Position numbers and translations under genes: made by a program
Notes under the pieces: model-generated
Databases searched by the model: none
What the model saw: the letters and a program-made list of their open reading frames with translations, nothing else
Told to the model about the DNA's origin: nothing
DNA from: Sphingobacteriaceae bacterium GW460-11-11-14-LB5
GTDB taxonomy: Bacteria; Bacteroidota; Bacteroidia; Sphingobacteriales; Sphingobacteriaceae
Direction of reading: 5' to 3'
DNA: 64,000 nt
Assembly (NCBI GenBank): GCA_002151545.1
Contig: CP021237.1
Location: 1,798,001 to 1,862,000 of the forward strand
Shown: one piece after another, positions 36,314 through 47,700 of the stretch
Position numbering within the stretch: the first letter of the stretch is position 1
Layout: every line of letters starts with the position of its first letter

Positions 36314-36892
36314 TTACCCAAATATTTTTTGAACGGCCAGCTGAACCTTAGCGGCATCATTTTCGATCGTTTTTTTGATGGACTCATCAAATGAAGGAGA
36401 AAATCCTGCTGTAACAGAGATAAGTGGTGTTTGGTTAATCACCGTCAGTTCAAAGGAATGACTTCCAAATTTAAAGCTGCTTTTTATTTTATCGGTTTGT
36501 TTTTCAATTGCCTTAAAAAATTCATAGCTGTTGCTGATCTCATCGAAATGATCCTTTACCGCCTGAAAAATCAGCTGTGTTTCTACATCTAAATCATTGA
36601 TGATCACTCTGGCATTCAATAATGCTTCTGCTGTTTTTCCTTCAGCTCCTTCCTGTAGGTTCTTCAAAGAGGGGAGCAGGTCTTCACTGAAGATGATATC
36701 TTTAGAATCTTTGATAAAAATCGTTGAAGGATTGCCATTTTCATCCGATCGCTGTTGGAGGTATATCGTGTCATTACCATCCTTAAGTTCTACACTGGCT
36801 GGGGCAATATATTCTGTTTTGATATCGGTGATGGTGTTTTTAATCAGCTTAACAACATAGGCTAAGACAGGGTAATCTGTAATATCGTTCAT
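36314..36892 (-). CDS. Protein of unknown function
   Basis: 192 residues, cytoplasmic by sequence: no signal peptide or membrane segment. The N-terminus (MNDITDYPVLAYVVKLIKNTI) is helical, followed by a short beta-rich part with DGNDTIYLQQRSDENG and a mixed C-terminal half with VINQTPLISVTAGFSP. I do not recognise a family. It is followed on its strand by the hairpin at 36241-36282, and upstream it is 154 bp from the end of the AraC gene, so it is probably a single-gene unit. Confidence 0.65.
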   Translation of the reverse strand: MNDITDYPVLAYVVKLIKNTITDIKTEYIAPASVELKDGNDTIYLQQRSDENGNPSTIFIKDSKDIIFSEDLLPSLKNLQEGAEGKTAEALLNARVIINDLDVETQLIFQAVKDHFDEISNSYEFFKAIEKQTDKIKSSFKFGSHSFELTVINQTPLISVTAGFSPSFDESIKKTIENDAAKVQLAVQKIFG

Positions 36893-37046
36893 TGTGTTTT
36901 TTTTACAAATGTACAGCTTCGTTGAAGGGATGTAAAGCGCCGAAGCAAAACCAATGGATAGTTTTAGGATAAAGGGATCAACAAGAGCGAGTTAATTTTT
37001 TTCTTTGATGAGGCGCTGATGGCCATCATCCATTTTACATCACCCA

Positions 37047-37910
37047 TTATTCCATAAATTGGTCATTCAATTGAATGGGACCGCCCGAAAGATTATTTTT
37101 ATGGCGATCATAAGGGAACGACCTAAAGTGGTCTTCGTCTACAATAATACTGGGTATGGTACCCGAAAACTGTTTAAAATCGCGGATGAGGTGCATGTGA
37201 TCGAAATAACCACAGTGAAAAGCAATCTTGTTCCATGACAGGTGCGGATGCTGTTCTTTAAGTTTATAGGTATTGGAAAATCTAATCAGCCGGCCAAACA
37301 TTCTTGGCGAAACCCCAATTTTATGGTTACAGAGCCTTTCAAACTGCCGCAGGCTTAAACAGGCAAGGGAGGCAGTTTGCTCTATCGTCAGGTTACCACC
37401 CGAGCGGATAAAAACATCAATTGCCCGGTCAAAGGGAGAGGCCGTTGCTAAGCTATTCAGTTTTTCCTTCAGAAAAGATTGAATGATGTAGTTTTGTGCC
37501 AGGGCCGAGCTGGCTTCTGCCAATTGTTCACTTAATATCGCTGCATAGTTTCCCAAAAATAATTTTGCATCGTAACAGGTGTTCAACACCTCGTTCTGAG
37601 GTACATTTTTCATTAAACTGTTCCAGCCAATTGGTTTAAATTGTACACATACCGCACGGTGTTTTTTGCCCAGGTTCATAATCGTAGAAAACAAATGGAA
37701 GCCGGCCAGAATTACATTTTCTCTTTCCACCAATTGCCCGTTTTCATAAGCACTGATTTTATCTTCAAGTATAAAGCACAAGCAAGACCTGTAATCAGGA
37801 ACAATGGTGATCTCTTTAATGAAATCTTCGTTGAAATTGAGTTCGATAACAATAACGTTTTCCACGTATTGTGCCAAACTTGGTTCAGGCAAAAAATAGG
37901 TAAAACCCAT
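37047..37910 (-). CDS. AraC family transcriptional regulator
   Basis: 287 residues. The N-terminal about 150 residues form a cupin-like sensor of the DUF6597 kind (FLPEPSLAQYVENVIVIE, AVCVQFKPIGWNSLM). The C-terminal AraC DNA-binding domain has both helix-turn-helix units: IEQTASLACLSLRQFERLCNHKIGVSPRMFGRLIRF and WNKIAFHCGYFDHMHLIRDFKQFSG. It is divergent from the collagen-like lipoprotein gene with 275 bp between them, so it may control that surface operon; this is inference from position only. Confidence 0.88.
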   Translation of the reverse strand: MGFTYFLPEPSLAQYVENVIVIELNFNEDFIKEITIVPDYRSCLCFILEDKISAYENGQLVERENVILAGFHLFSTIMNLGKKHRAVCVQFKPIGWNSLMKNVPQNEVLNTCYDAKLFLGNYAAILSEQLAEASSALAQNYIIQSFLKEKLNSLATASPFDRAIDVFIRSGGNLTIEQTASLACLSLRQFERLCNHKIGVSPRMFGRLIRFSNTYKLKEQHPHLSWNKIAFHCGYFDHMHLIRDFKQFSGTIPSIIVDEDHFRSFPYDRHKNNLSGGPIQLNDQFME

Positions 37911-38185
37911 AATATTTTGACCTTTTAAGGTGAGAGGTAATATTTACGGTATCCAAGTTAGGTATTTATATCAGAATTTTAAACTTCTCTTTAAATATTC
38001 TGCATTTGGCTAAGGTTGTCGTGTTTGTACTATGTGCCGACGCTTATTCTGAGATAAATTTGATCCGTGATCATTTAGATTACAAATGCCAGGCAAACCT
38101 TTTACAGAACATTTAGTCCCGTTCATCGATTAGGTTTCAAATTGTTACGCCTGGAGCAATACCTCAACCAATCAAAATTATCCTT
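37911..38185. other. Divergent intergenic region (AraC / collagen-like)
   Basis: 275 bp with no gene. A TAAATTTG word at 38055-38062 matches the -7 consensus on the plus strand but no TTTG lies at the right distance upstream, so I do not call it a promoter. No large palindrome is visible. Confidence 0.4.
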
Positions 38186-39973
38186 ATGAAAAAATTTTAC
38201 TTTTTTTTAATGATCTGTTTTATAACTGTACTATCCAATTCTTGTTCCGAGACAGGTTTGGAGGGACCTGAAGGCCCTGCCGGACCACAAGGCGTAGCAG
38301 GAAATGCTGGTGCAGTAGGTGCCGCAGGTAAAGATGGCAGCATCATTTATAGCGGAACAGGAACGCCTCCGGCTACACTTGCTGCAAACGGCGATTATTA
38401 TTTAGACCGTTCTACAGGAAATCTTTACGGCCCAAAAACAGCGAACGGTTGGGGTACAGCACTTACTTTAATGGGAGCTGCAGGAACCAATGGTACAAAT
38501 GGCACTAATGGTTCAAACGGTACCAATGGAAGCAATGGAACAAATGGCAGCACTACACTAAGTGGAAATGGTATTCCATCTGCAGCAGCCGGTATTGCAG
38601 GCGATTATTATCTGGATAAAAGCAATTATCAATTATATGGCCCAAAAACAGCCGCTGGCTGGGGTATCCCTATTTTATTGCGCGGTGCAGATGGTGCACA
38701 GGGACCAACTGGCGCTGCTGGTAAAGATGGTAGCATTATTTACAGCGGCACAGGTATTCCTGTCGCTGCAATTGGCGCAAACGGAGATTATTACCTGGAC
38801 AAAACAACTGGTAATTTATATGGACCAAAAACTGCTGGTACCTGGGCTACACCAATCGTGCTGAAGGGAACTAACGGCACAAACGGTACCAACGGAACCA
38901 ACGGAACCAATGGTACCAATGGAACGAATGGTTCAAATGGTAGTACAACCCTAAGCGGGAATGGTGCGCCTTTACCAGCGACTGGTTTAATTGGCGATTA
39001 TTATTTAGATAAAACCAATTATCTGTTATATGGCCCTAAAGATAATACAGGTTGGGGCGTTCCTATTCTTTTGCGTGGGGCAGCTGGAGCTCAGGGGCCG
39101 ACTGGCCCTGCAGGCGCGGATGGTACGATTATTTATAGTGGAGAAACTGCTCCGGACCCAGGTTTAGGGAAAATTGGAGATTTCTATATCTCCAGGCTAC
39201 CGGTTATGATTTATGGTCCTAAAACAGCACTTTTTGGTTGGGGCGCTGGTACCAATTTAAAAGGTGCCGATGGAACGAATGGAACAAACGGTACAAATGG
39301 AACTAATGGTACCAATGGAAATAAAATTTTAAGCGGAGGTGGTGCTCCGCAAAATACAATAGGTAACGATGGTGATTTTTACCTAGACTTAACCAGTTAT
39401 GTGATGTATGGCCCTAAAACAGGGGGCGCCTGGCCTTTTCCGGGAACATCATTAAAAGGTGCTAATGGTGCAGATGGAAATTCAAATGTAATTTCTTTAG
39501 AAACCCCAGATAATGTAAGCTTTACCTGGAATGGTGAAGGCGCTAATTTTAATACCTACGCTTTAAAGAAACATGGGCTTTCATTCAACGATACCACATC
39601 GGTATTTAATATCCCAGCCATACATTTAGCTGCTGTAAGTCAAGGTATTGTAATGGTGTATATGCGCAAAACAGAAGCGCCGGGTGTTTATAGCTGGAAG
39701 CAGTTGAACTATACAGATTTAAGTCAAAGCCCAAATCAAAATTTAATTTATAGCTATTCTTTGAGGGTTGATGCAACTACCGCTAAAGTTAGAATTTCAT
39801 TTTATAATGGTTTTGGTTCAACCTTTACGGCCTACCCTGTAGATAAAGTGAGGATTGTTATCGTTCCACAAAGCACCACGGGCGTATTAAGTATAAAGCC
39901 CAATAATACACCATTGCTGCAGGCCATGCATCAGCTTAATTTAAAAGATAGTGATTTTAAAATATTAAAGTGA
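38186..39973 (+). CDS. Collagen-like lipoprotein with repeated GDYYLD modules
   Basis: 595 residues. Lipoprotein signal with lipobox LSNSC (Cys20), so anchored in the outer membrane and probably surface-exposed. Residues about 28-50 are Gly-x-x collagen repeats (EGPAGPQGVAGNAGA). Six modules follow, alternating between type A (SIIYSGTG...TTGNLYGPKTA) and type B (STTLSGNG...NYQLYGPK), separated by TNG/SNG triplet runs. The last about 165 residues are a non-repeat beta domain beginning SLETPDNVSFTWNGEG. No known enzyme domain. It is the first gene of a four-gene surface set, 62 bp before the barrel gene. Confidence 0.85.
   Translation: MKKFYFFLMICFITVLSNSCSETGLEGPEGPAGPQGVAGNAGAVGAAGKDGSIIYSGTGTPPATLAANGDYYLDRSTGNLYGPKTANGWGTALTLMGAAGTNGTNGTNGSNGTNGSNGTNGSTTLSGNGIPSAAAGIAGDYYLDKSNYQLYGPKTAAGWGIPILLRGADGAQGPTGAAGKDGSIIYSGTGIPVAAIGANGDYYLDKTTGNLYGPKTAGTWATPIVLKGTNGTNGTNGTNGTNGTNGTNGSNGSTTLSGNGAPLPATGLIGDYYLDKTNYLLYGPKDNTGWGVPILLRGAAGAQGPTGPAGADGTIIYSGETAPDPGLGKIGDFYISRLPVMIYGPKTALFGWGAGTNLKGADGTNGTNGTNGTNGTNGNKILSGGGAPQNTIGNDGDFYLDLTSYVMYGPKTGGAWPFPGTSLKGANGADGNSNVISLETPDNVSFTWNGEGANFNTYALKKHGLSFNDTTSVFNIPAIHLAAVSQGIVMVYMRKTEAPGVYSWKQLNYTDLSQSPNQNLIYSYSLRVDATTAKVRISFYNGFGSTFTAYPVDKVRIVIVPQSTTGVLSIKPNNTPLLQAMHQLNLKDSDFKILK
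38336..39514 (+). repeat. Three copies of a 393-bp two-module unit
   Basis: Type A modules begin at 38336, 38729 and 39122, exactly 393 bp apart. Type B modules begin at 38546, 38939 and 39317; the last step is 378 bp because five fewer triplets are present in the TNG run. The pattern indicates duplication of an A+B pair rather than of single modules. The end is approximate. Confidence 0.85.
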
Positions 39974-40035
39974 TGTTATTAGGGCTGTAGTTACACGTAT
40001 GGCCCATAATTCCCATTCTAACAAACGTAGAATCT

Positions 40036-41709
40036 ATGAAACGCATATCACTTTTTGTGTTGTTTTTGTGTGCTGCTTTTTTGGCCAGATCGCAAGACCT
40101 GGGCCAGATCACAAAACAAAAACCTGTTGTATTTAACGGTACCATAGGTCTGGGACTTGGTACCTATAATGTAAAGGGGATCCCAGCCAGGCAGCGCGAT
40201 TTTTCTTATATTTTTAACGGCGCACCAACTTTAACCATTTACGGGGTTACTTTACCCTTTTCGGTCGTGGTGAGCGATCAGGAAAGAAGTTACACGCAGC
40301 CCTTCAATCAATACGGAATCAGTCCAACCTATAAATGGGCCACTTTTCATGCTGGCTGGCAGAGTTTAGAATTTTCGCCTTTTACTTTGGCCGGGCATAA
40401 TTTTTTGGGTGGAGGTGTAGAACTCAATCCGGGCAAACTCAGGTTTGGTTTTGTTTACGGCCGTTTTAACAAAGCGATAGAAGAAGATCTCAATCAGCCA
40501 TTGGCCCTGGCACAACAAGCTGCTTACAAGAGGACGGGATATAGCACCAAATTGGGTTGGGGTACCGAACGAAACCATGTTGATATCATTTTTTTGAATG
40601 CGAAAGACCATGTAGGTTCTTTAAGCGCTACCCCGGTTTCTACAGAACTGAGCCCTGCGGAAAATATGGTGCTGGGTTTATCATCCAGATTCAGCTTCTT
40701 AAAACATTTTGTTTTTGATATAGACGTTTCAGGAAGTATTTATACCAGGAATGTACTGTCAGATACGGTCGAAAACTTAAAACTGGGCAAGGTTGGTTTT
40801 ATTAAAGACCTGATTACCCTCAATGCTTCAACCCAATTGTTAACCGCCGCACAAACCAGTATTGGTTACAGTGCCAGCAGCTACGATGTAAGGTTGAAAT
40901 ACCGGAGGGTAGACCCAGATTATAAAAGTATGGGAGCCTACTATTTTGAAACCGATGTGCAAAATTATACCGTTGAAGGTATGCTTCGTTTAATGAAAGG
41001 GCAACTGCAGCTGGGTGGAAGTTTTGGACTGCAGAATGACAATATCCTGCACGATAAAGCAGTGCGTTCTAACCGGAAAATTGGGGCTGCCAATATTTCA
41101 TTTAATAAGGCCGACTATGGTTTCGATTTAAGGTACACCAATTTTGGAATTACCCAGGATAGGGGATTAAACCCCATTATAGATATGTTTCGTGTGGCCA
41201 GAACCAATCATAACCTGAGCACCGTTTTAAGGTATAATATTACTGATGAAAGGTTTAGTCATGGTTTTGTTCTGGTCGGTAACCTGCAATCGCTGGTAGA
41301 TTTAAATGAGTTAACCAAACCTAACAGTAAATCGAACAGTAAAACTGTCAACCTTTCTTACCAGCTCGGTCTGCCAAAAAAATCCTTTGGTGTTAATGCT
41401 AATCTAAGTTATACCGTTGCAGAGGTTGCCTTTGGCAAGACCATTTTTTATGGTCCAACTTTAGGCCTTAATCAAACCTTAAATAAGGGTAATCTGGGCC
41501 TTAATGCTTCTGTTAGCTATCAGCTCCAGCGCAATAACAGCATTGATGCGGGTAATATATTTAATGCAAACTTTAATGGTTCGTACCGTCTTGGCAAACG
41601 CGATGCGGCCAATTTATCACTTAACTACCTGAAAAGTAACTCAAAAGATGTTACGCTCCCTTCTTTTAACGAATTGAGGTCGAATCTTGGTTTAACACAT
41701 TCCTTTTAA
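40036..41709 (+). CDS. Outer-membrane beta-barrel protein, function unknown
   Basis: 557 residues with signal peptide (ending LARSQ, about residue 19). The protein is a series of amphipathic beta strands with alternating hydrophobic residues (GTIGLGLGTYNV, LRFGFVYGRFNKA, NFNGSYRLGKRDAANLSLNY) and ends in a strand LRSNLGLTHSF with terminal Phe, a common outer-membrane assembly signal. I do not recognise a named family. It lies 62 bp after the collagen-like gene and 18 bp before the 2030-residue gene, so it could anchor or export that protein; this is inference. Confidence 0.75.
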   Translation: MKRISLFVLFLCAAFLARSQDLGQITKQKPVVFNGTIGLGLGTYNVKGIPARQRDFSYIFNGAPTLTIYGVTLPFSVVVSDQERSYTQPFNQYGISPTYKWATFHAGWQSLEFSPFTLAGHNFLGGGVELNPGKLRFGFVYGRFNKAIEEDLNQPLALAQQAAYKRTGYSTKLGWGTERNHVDIIFLNAKDHVGSLSATPVSTELSPAENMVLGLSSRFSFLKHFVFDIDVSGSIYTRNVLSDTVENLKLGKVGFIKDLITLNASTQLLTAAQTSIGYSASSYDVRLKYRRVDPDYKSMGAYYFETDVQNYTVEGMLRLMKGQLQLGGSFGLQNDNILHDKAVRSNRKIGAANISFNKADYGFDLRYTNFGITQDRGLNPIIDMFRVARTNHNLSTVLRYNITDERFSHGFVLVGNLQSLVDLNELTKPNSKSNSKTVNLSYQLGLPKKSFGVNANLSYTVAEVAFGKTIFYGPTLGLNQTLNKGNLGLNASVSYQLQRNNSIDAGNIFNANFNGSYRLGKRDAANLSLNYLKSNSKDVTLPSFNELRSNLGLTHSF

Positions 41710-41727
41710 AATTTAATACCATTCAGC

Positions 41728-44700
41728 ATGAGAAATTACGATCATTTTATAAAAGGTTTTAAATGTGTACCGATTTTGTTCTTATTCGTGATGCTTTCGC
41801 TCTATTGTAACATAACAATGGCCCAAAGTGTTAATATCAGCACGACTATTATACCCCCATATTCTCCGTTTTATGCCGATTATGCAGGAACAAATGCTTC
41901 AAAAGTTTTATTAACCATTACCAATTTAACCGCCCTGCAAAAGAGAATAAAGTTAGTGGGGCAGCTACAGGGTGATAATGGCATAAAAATCACCACGAAA
42001 TCCAATTACGTTCCTTTACAGCCTGTTATTTTGAATCCAAATGAAACCAAACAGCTAAACGGACTGGCCTTAAAGGATATTTTCGATTTAAATTCCTTAA
42101 ATGTATATGGCATTGATAAAGTAAGACTGGTGCAAACTTCACGCTTACCCGAAGGAAACTATGTTTTCTGTATTCAGGCAGTTGATATGAATACCAATCA
42201 GGTTATTTCAGCCACTGCACCTTTGGGCTGTACAAACATTAATATCGCTTACCCCGATGCTCCGGTACTCATTAATCCCCTAAGCAATTTAACGTTATTT
42301 GCTACCAATCCGCAAAGCCTGGTTTTTAACTGGATAAATGCCGGTTTTGTACCAATGGGTACACAGTATATATTACAGGTTGCCGAAATGCCATTGGTCA
42401 GCTCAAACCCTAACCAGGTTTTGAACTCCGCATCTTTTCCGTTGATCAATAAGACGATGAACAGCATGTCCTACAGCTTATCGCCCTCAGACCCGCCGTT
42501 AAAAACAGGGAAAAGTTACGCATGGCGTATAAAAGCTTTCGATCCGACAGGAAAAACAGTTTTTAAAAATAACGGAACGAGTCAGGCCAATGTTTTTACT
42601 TACTCGGTACCACAACTTACTTTGGCTGCGCCAGTAATTACTTCACCTAAAAACAAGGTAGAATTTACAGAAGTGCGAAATGCTTATAATATTTTAAATC
42701 AGCCCAATATAGATATTAGCTGGAATGGTTCGGGTGCAAGTAATGCCCAGATCAGATACATCATCAAGATAGCAAAGGTTGGCGCGAATGATCAGGCAGA
42801 AAATGTGTTGGCTACTAATAGCGGACTAATTGTAAACGATGAAATTAGCACCACAACTTATACGCTGAAAGCACTTCCGGCAGCAGGCAAACTACCATTC
42901 GACAATCCAAATAAAGAAATCACAGGTCCGTCAGGAAAAGCAGCTTTAGAACCCGGTGCCACTTATGCCATCCAGATTACGGCAAAAGGAGTAGATGCAT
43001 ATGGTAAAAGCATCAACTTCACTAATTTGGGTAATAGCGAAATCGTATTATTTAAATATAATGGTGCGCCAAAATTACCTCCGGTAGTAGATAATATGGT
43101 TACCATAACTGGCAGATTATTATACCGCTATAAAAAAGAAAATGAACAACCTAACAACAGCAGCTTTAATTTTCCACCGGCATATGTGACCAAAAAAGCT
43201 GGGAACTTTAGCATGCTTGTGCTTAACGATGCACCTTTGCCTGATTTTATCTGTAATGGAATGTTTAACCAGGATAATGAAACCAGGCCAGTAAAAAACA
43301 CCACTATAAAATTGGTTTACGCGCTGTTTACATCAGCCAATAAAGCGCCAACACAGTATAACGAATTAAAAAGTTACGACAGCGAAAATGCCCCTTTCAC
43401 TACGCCGGTAGGTGCATCTAATTATGTCGATCCTGAAAAAAAACCGGATAAGGTATTGGTAACAGGTATTACCGATGAAAACGGTAATTTTTCGGTTTCT
43501 TTTTTAAACAATATGAAAACGGGGCTGATTGAAAAAGCAGACAAATCGGTTGAGTTCGGTGCGCTCCGTATTGCTATGGGGGAAGATAAATACACCAATT
43601 CTGACATCATTATATTTCCACAGAATGGCAAAACCATTCATTTGCCAGATGAGGTTGTATTTGCGGATTCGTATAATTTAAAAGTAACGGTAAGAACGGA
43701 CGAAAAGATCGCAGATCAGGCATTACAGCCAGGAGCAGTTGTCGCAGGTTATCCGGTACAGCTGGCTGTGCTTAAAAGCGATTATAGAACTGATCCATCG
43801 TACCCGGTAGAATCGAATATAGAAGTGTACAAAGATCTGAAAGCAACTATTTTGAACGAGCCAGCAACTGTATTAGACTTAGGTAAAACAGACGCAAATG
43901 GGGAAATAATATTTAAAAGACTGCTGTCCAATAGTTATTATACTACTAAGTCATCGGATAGAAAGTATACCTTAGCGCTGGAAAATAAATTGGAAGGCAA
44001 TTTTGCTTACGAAACGCAAACCAAAGTGATCCAATCCGACGCTTGTAACAATTGTCCGTTTCATGATGTAAACTATAAACTGAGCAAAAGAAGTTCGGTA
44101 CATAAAGTTGGTTCTATTGCACGCGAAATTATTATTTCACCCAAAAACCCAGAGATCTACCTCCGGGTAATGACGATGCAGAATAACATGCCTAAAGCAA
44201 TTGCCAATGCTACCGTTACCGTTTACGAATATGCTACAGATAAATCTTTTTTTCCAAGTTCAAAAGACTATACCACAGATATAAATGGTTATCTGCATTT
44301 GAAAGATTTAGCGATAACAACGGAAAAGCAAGGCAATTTAACAAAAGTGATCGGGCCATTGCGCAGCATTGTGATTTCAAAACCTGGTTATGCGAGTTTA
44401 ACCATAGCGAGCAAACAGAAATTGTCTTTTGGAGAACGTTTTCCTGCCCAGGTAGAGCAATATATGAAGGGTGGTGGCGAGCTGGTGGGACATGTGGTTA
44501 ACGAAAAGGGAGAGCCGGTTATCTGTAATATCCGCATCGCTGGTGGTCCGTTTGTAAAAACTGCAGATAACGGATGGTTCGATATTAAAAACACCGCAAG
44601 TGGTAATTTTACCCTGATAGAAGTGGTACCGGTTGTTGATAATTATTTCCCTGAAGCACTTCGTAAGAATATTAATGCAGGAGACTATACGCTGGTGAGT

Positions 44701-47700
44701 AATGTAAATGATCCTACTGGGAAGATAGTGGTAAAAGAAAAACTGCACCGCGTGCGGTTTAAAATAGTGGATGAAAATAATAATCCTGTTGCCGAAAGCT
44801 GCACCGCTGTTGGCCAAAGTTTAAACGTCTGTTATCCCAGCGACAGTAAAACTGGATTGACCAACGAAATAGCTGTGGCAAGTCCTGATAACGAATTCCA
44901 TATCCGTGTAGTTGCCTATGGCTATGTTACGTATGATAGTTACAAAAATATACCGATCAGCAAAACATCGGAGGTAATCCCCATCAAGCTGGTACGGGCA
45001 AAAACGATCGTAGGTTATGTGCTTGATGAAAAAACAAATAAACCGATCAAAAATGCAAGGGTATACACCATAAGTGGTACCAATCAGGATGGTCAGGTAC
45101 AGAATGAAACCTATACTGATGATAAGGGCTTCTATATACTTCCGGGTGCCATTAACCAATCGATGTTTTTTGATTATAACTCTGGGCTCAATATCCAGAG
45201 CCCGATGGATGTGTACGCGGTAAAAAGTGGCGATGAAGGTTATCAAAGCCAAAAACAGACGGTACTTTTTGGTTATGGCGTGGGACCAAATACGGTGAGT
45301 AATGTTGTTTTTAAACTAACCAGCCTGAACATGAAGGCCGAAATTTGGGGAATCCCGATCGAGGTCAACACTGTAGAAGAAGGTTCATCACCTTTTGCCT
45401 TAAAAATCAGCGGTGCATTTGTTAAAATACCTGATAATGCTACGTTTAAAACGGCTTTAAGTAATGCAAGGTTACCATTTAAAAATTTGCAGGTATACAT
45501 CGACAAAAAAGCAAATCCAAATGGTACGCCTAATTATATTTTTGTGCCCACAACCAACGAAATAACAGTACAAACCAATGCGTTTAAGGTAATGGCCTTT
45601 AATAAATTCTCTTGCGAGGTATTGGGCAGCGATCAGTTTTTTCAATATCCATTGTTAAAGATTAGCAAAGGCAAAAACGGTTTGGGTGTGTTGAGCGGTT
45701 TTGTAACCTCCGAACTGGCCTCCTTTAACTTTAGTTACGATTATAATGGCAGATTTTTGTTTGATCATGATAAATCCCAGTTTTTTAATCAGGCACTTCC
45801 ATCCGCCCCGATAGATGTATTGGGCGCAGCAAATAGTTTTACACCACTTTCTAAATATAACCTTAAAGCATTATATGGGGTAAGCAGCTTCAAAGTGCAT
45901 GATTTTGAAGCCACTATGCTCAAGGGATCGTATGTAAATGCCGATGTTTTCGCCATAAATACGGCCATAAAAATGCAAATCCCTTTAGTGGGTATCAGCA
46001 GTTTACAGGCGGGCACGGTAAAGGTATCTCAAAAGGACATTAGCTGGCAGGATTATGTTGGAGATATAACTATTCCTTTAGAAAAATGGACCATTAGGGG
46101 CAAAGGTTTGCAGTACGAACTGAATAAAGGTGGCTTTAAAATTATTGGCGGGCAGTTGCAGACCGACCTGCCGAATGTTCCGCTGAATGAAATGTTGATT
46201 ATGCCAACAGCGATTGATCTGGGTACAAATAACCTTAGCGGCAATGAAGTTTTAACCCTGGGTAATGTTACTCCGCTTAAATTGGTGGGCGGTGCAAAAC
46301 TGACCTTAAACTACGATGCAGCAGCGCCTTTCGATCAGAAACCGCATTACCGGATAAATCTGTCGGGTAGTAATTACCAGCGGGTGGCTTATATTGCAAA
46401 TATCCCAGGTATCTCGGTATTGGATAAAATAGATATCGAAATCATGAGCGCCTATAGTGATGGGATACATAGAACCGTAAATGTCACACCCGTTAAACAT
46501 CCGTTTTTTAATGTGATCTCGCAAACGATTAGCGGTATAGAGGTTGGTAAAGATTATTTTACCCTTATTGGCAATACCAGTCTCGATATCCCCGGGGCAA
46601 ACAACAATGTTACGGGTAGATTTAAATATTATAAAGATCAAAACGGCAGCATACAGCAGGTAACCGAAAAACTGCAGACTGATATAGAACTACCTGGTAA
46701 AGTAAAGTTTAATGGAACCAGTTTTGCCCTGTCGAATGGTGTTTTTAAAGCTACAGGTGATCTGCTGATCTACAAAAATACACTCGCAGATGCCATACCC
46801 TTACACGGAACAATTACTAAAACTCCTGCAGGTACGCAAATGGATATCCTGCCCAATGACAAAATAAAAATGGGCGTTGATGGCAACAGGTTTATGACGA
46901 TTTTGAATGGCGGTAGCAAGGTTAATGGCAATACCTGGAACCTGGTACAATTTACGGCTAAACCTGAAAACTTTTTAGCAGATGGCAAAGAAATCCTGGT
47001 AAAAGGGCAGGATGAGATTGATTTTATTGTAAACGGAGCGATAGAAAATGATAAAAAATCAGGCAAACAAATAAAAGTAGAAAATGTGGAAACACCTTTC
47101 GGCGGGCTGGATATTTCTTTCGATTTTGATAAAAAAATATTGGCAGGTTCTTTAAAATTTTCAGGCCAAAATATTCCTGTTGGACCTGTTAATCTGCATG
47201 ATGGTAAGATTAATATGCAGATAGATGGTAATGGTTTTATTCTTTGCGGTATCATATCTAATGCTTCGCTTACACCGCTCCCTATTCTTAATGGCTTTAA
47301 AAGTGGCGTAGCCATTGGCTTTTATAACGGCCCGTTGCCAGCTTATATGAAACAGGATCTATTGAATGTGACGCTATACAACCAACTGCCCGATTTGGAA
47401 CAGCGTTTAACAGGTGTTTATGTCAATGTAATGAAATCATTGGGCAAAGCCGATTTGCCAAAGCTGCCAGGACCTAGCTTAGATGATATCCCAGGGATGA
47501 GTGCATTTGTTCCAACTTTCGATTTTTCGGCTGGGATAGACCTCCGCATTATGGTCAATTTAAAAAGCGGTGTAACCATAGGAGGGAAAGCAATTGCGAA
47601 TGCCTCTTGCCTGTACAATTTTTCTGTTTGTAAAATCGGTTTAACCGGTAGTGCCAATGGCGAATTTGGCCTTACTTATAATGGCGGGCTGGGTGGTTAC

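Noticed and set aside
38055..38062. TAAATTTG as promoter of the collagen-like gene
   Set aside because: The nearest upstream TTTG is 27 bp away, beyond the usual 19-23 bp spacing.
44398..45252. Antisense frames of 139 and 143 codons inside the 2030-residue gene
   Set aside because: They lie opposite an intact gene with clear domains, show no recognisable protein features and no promoter.
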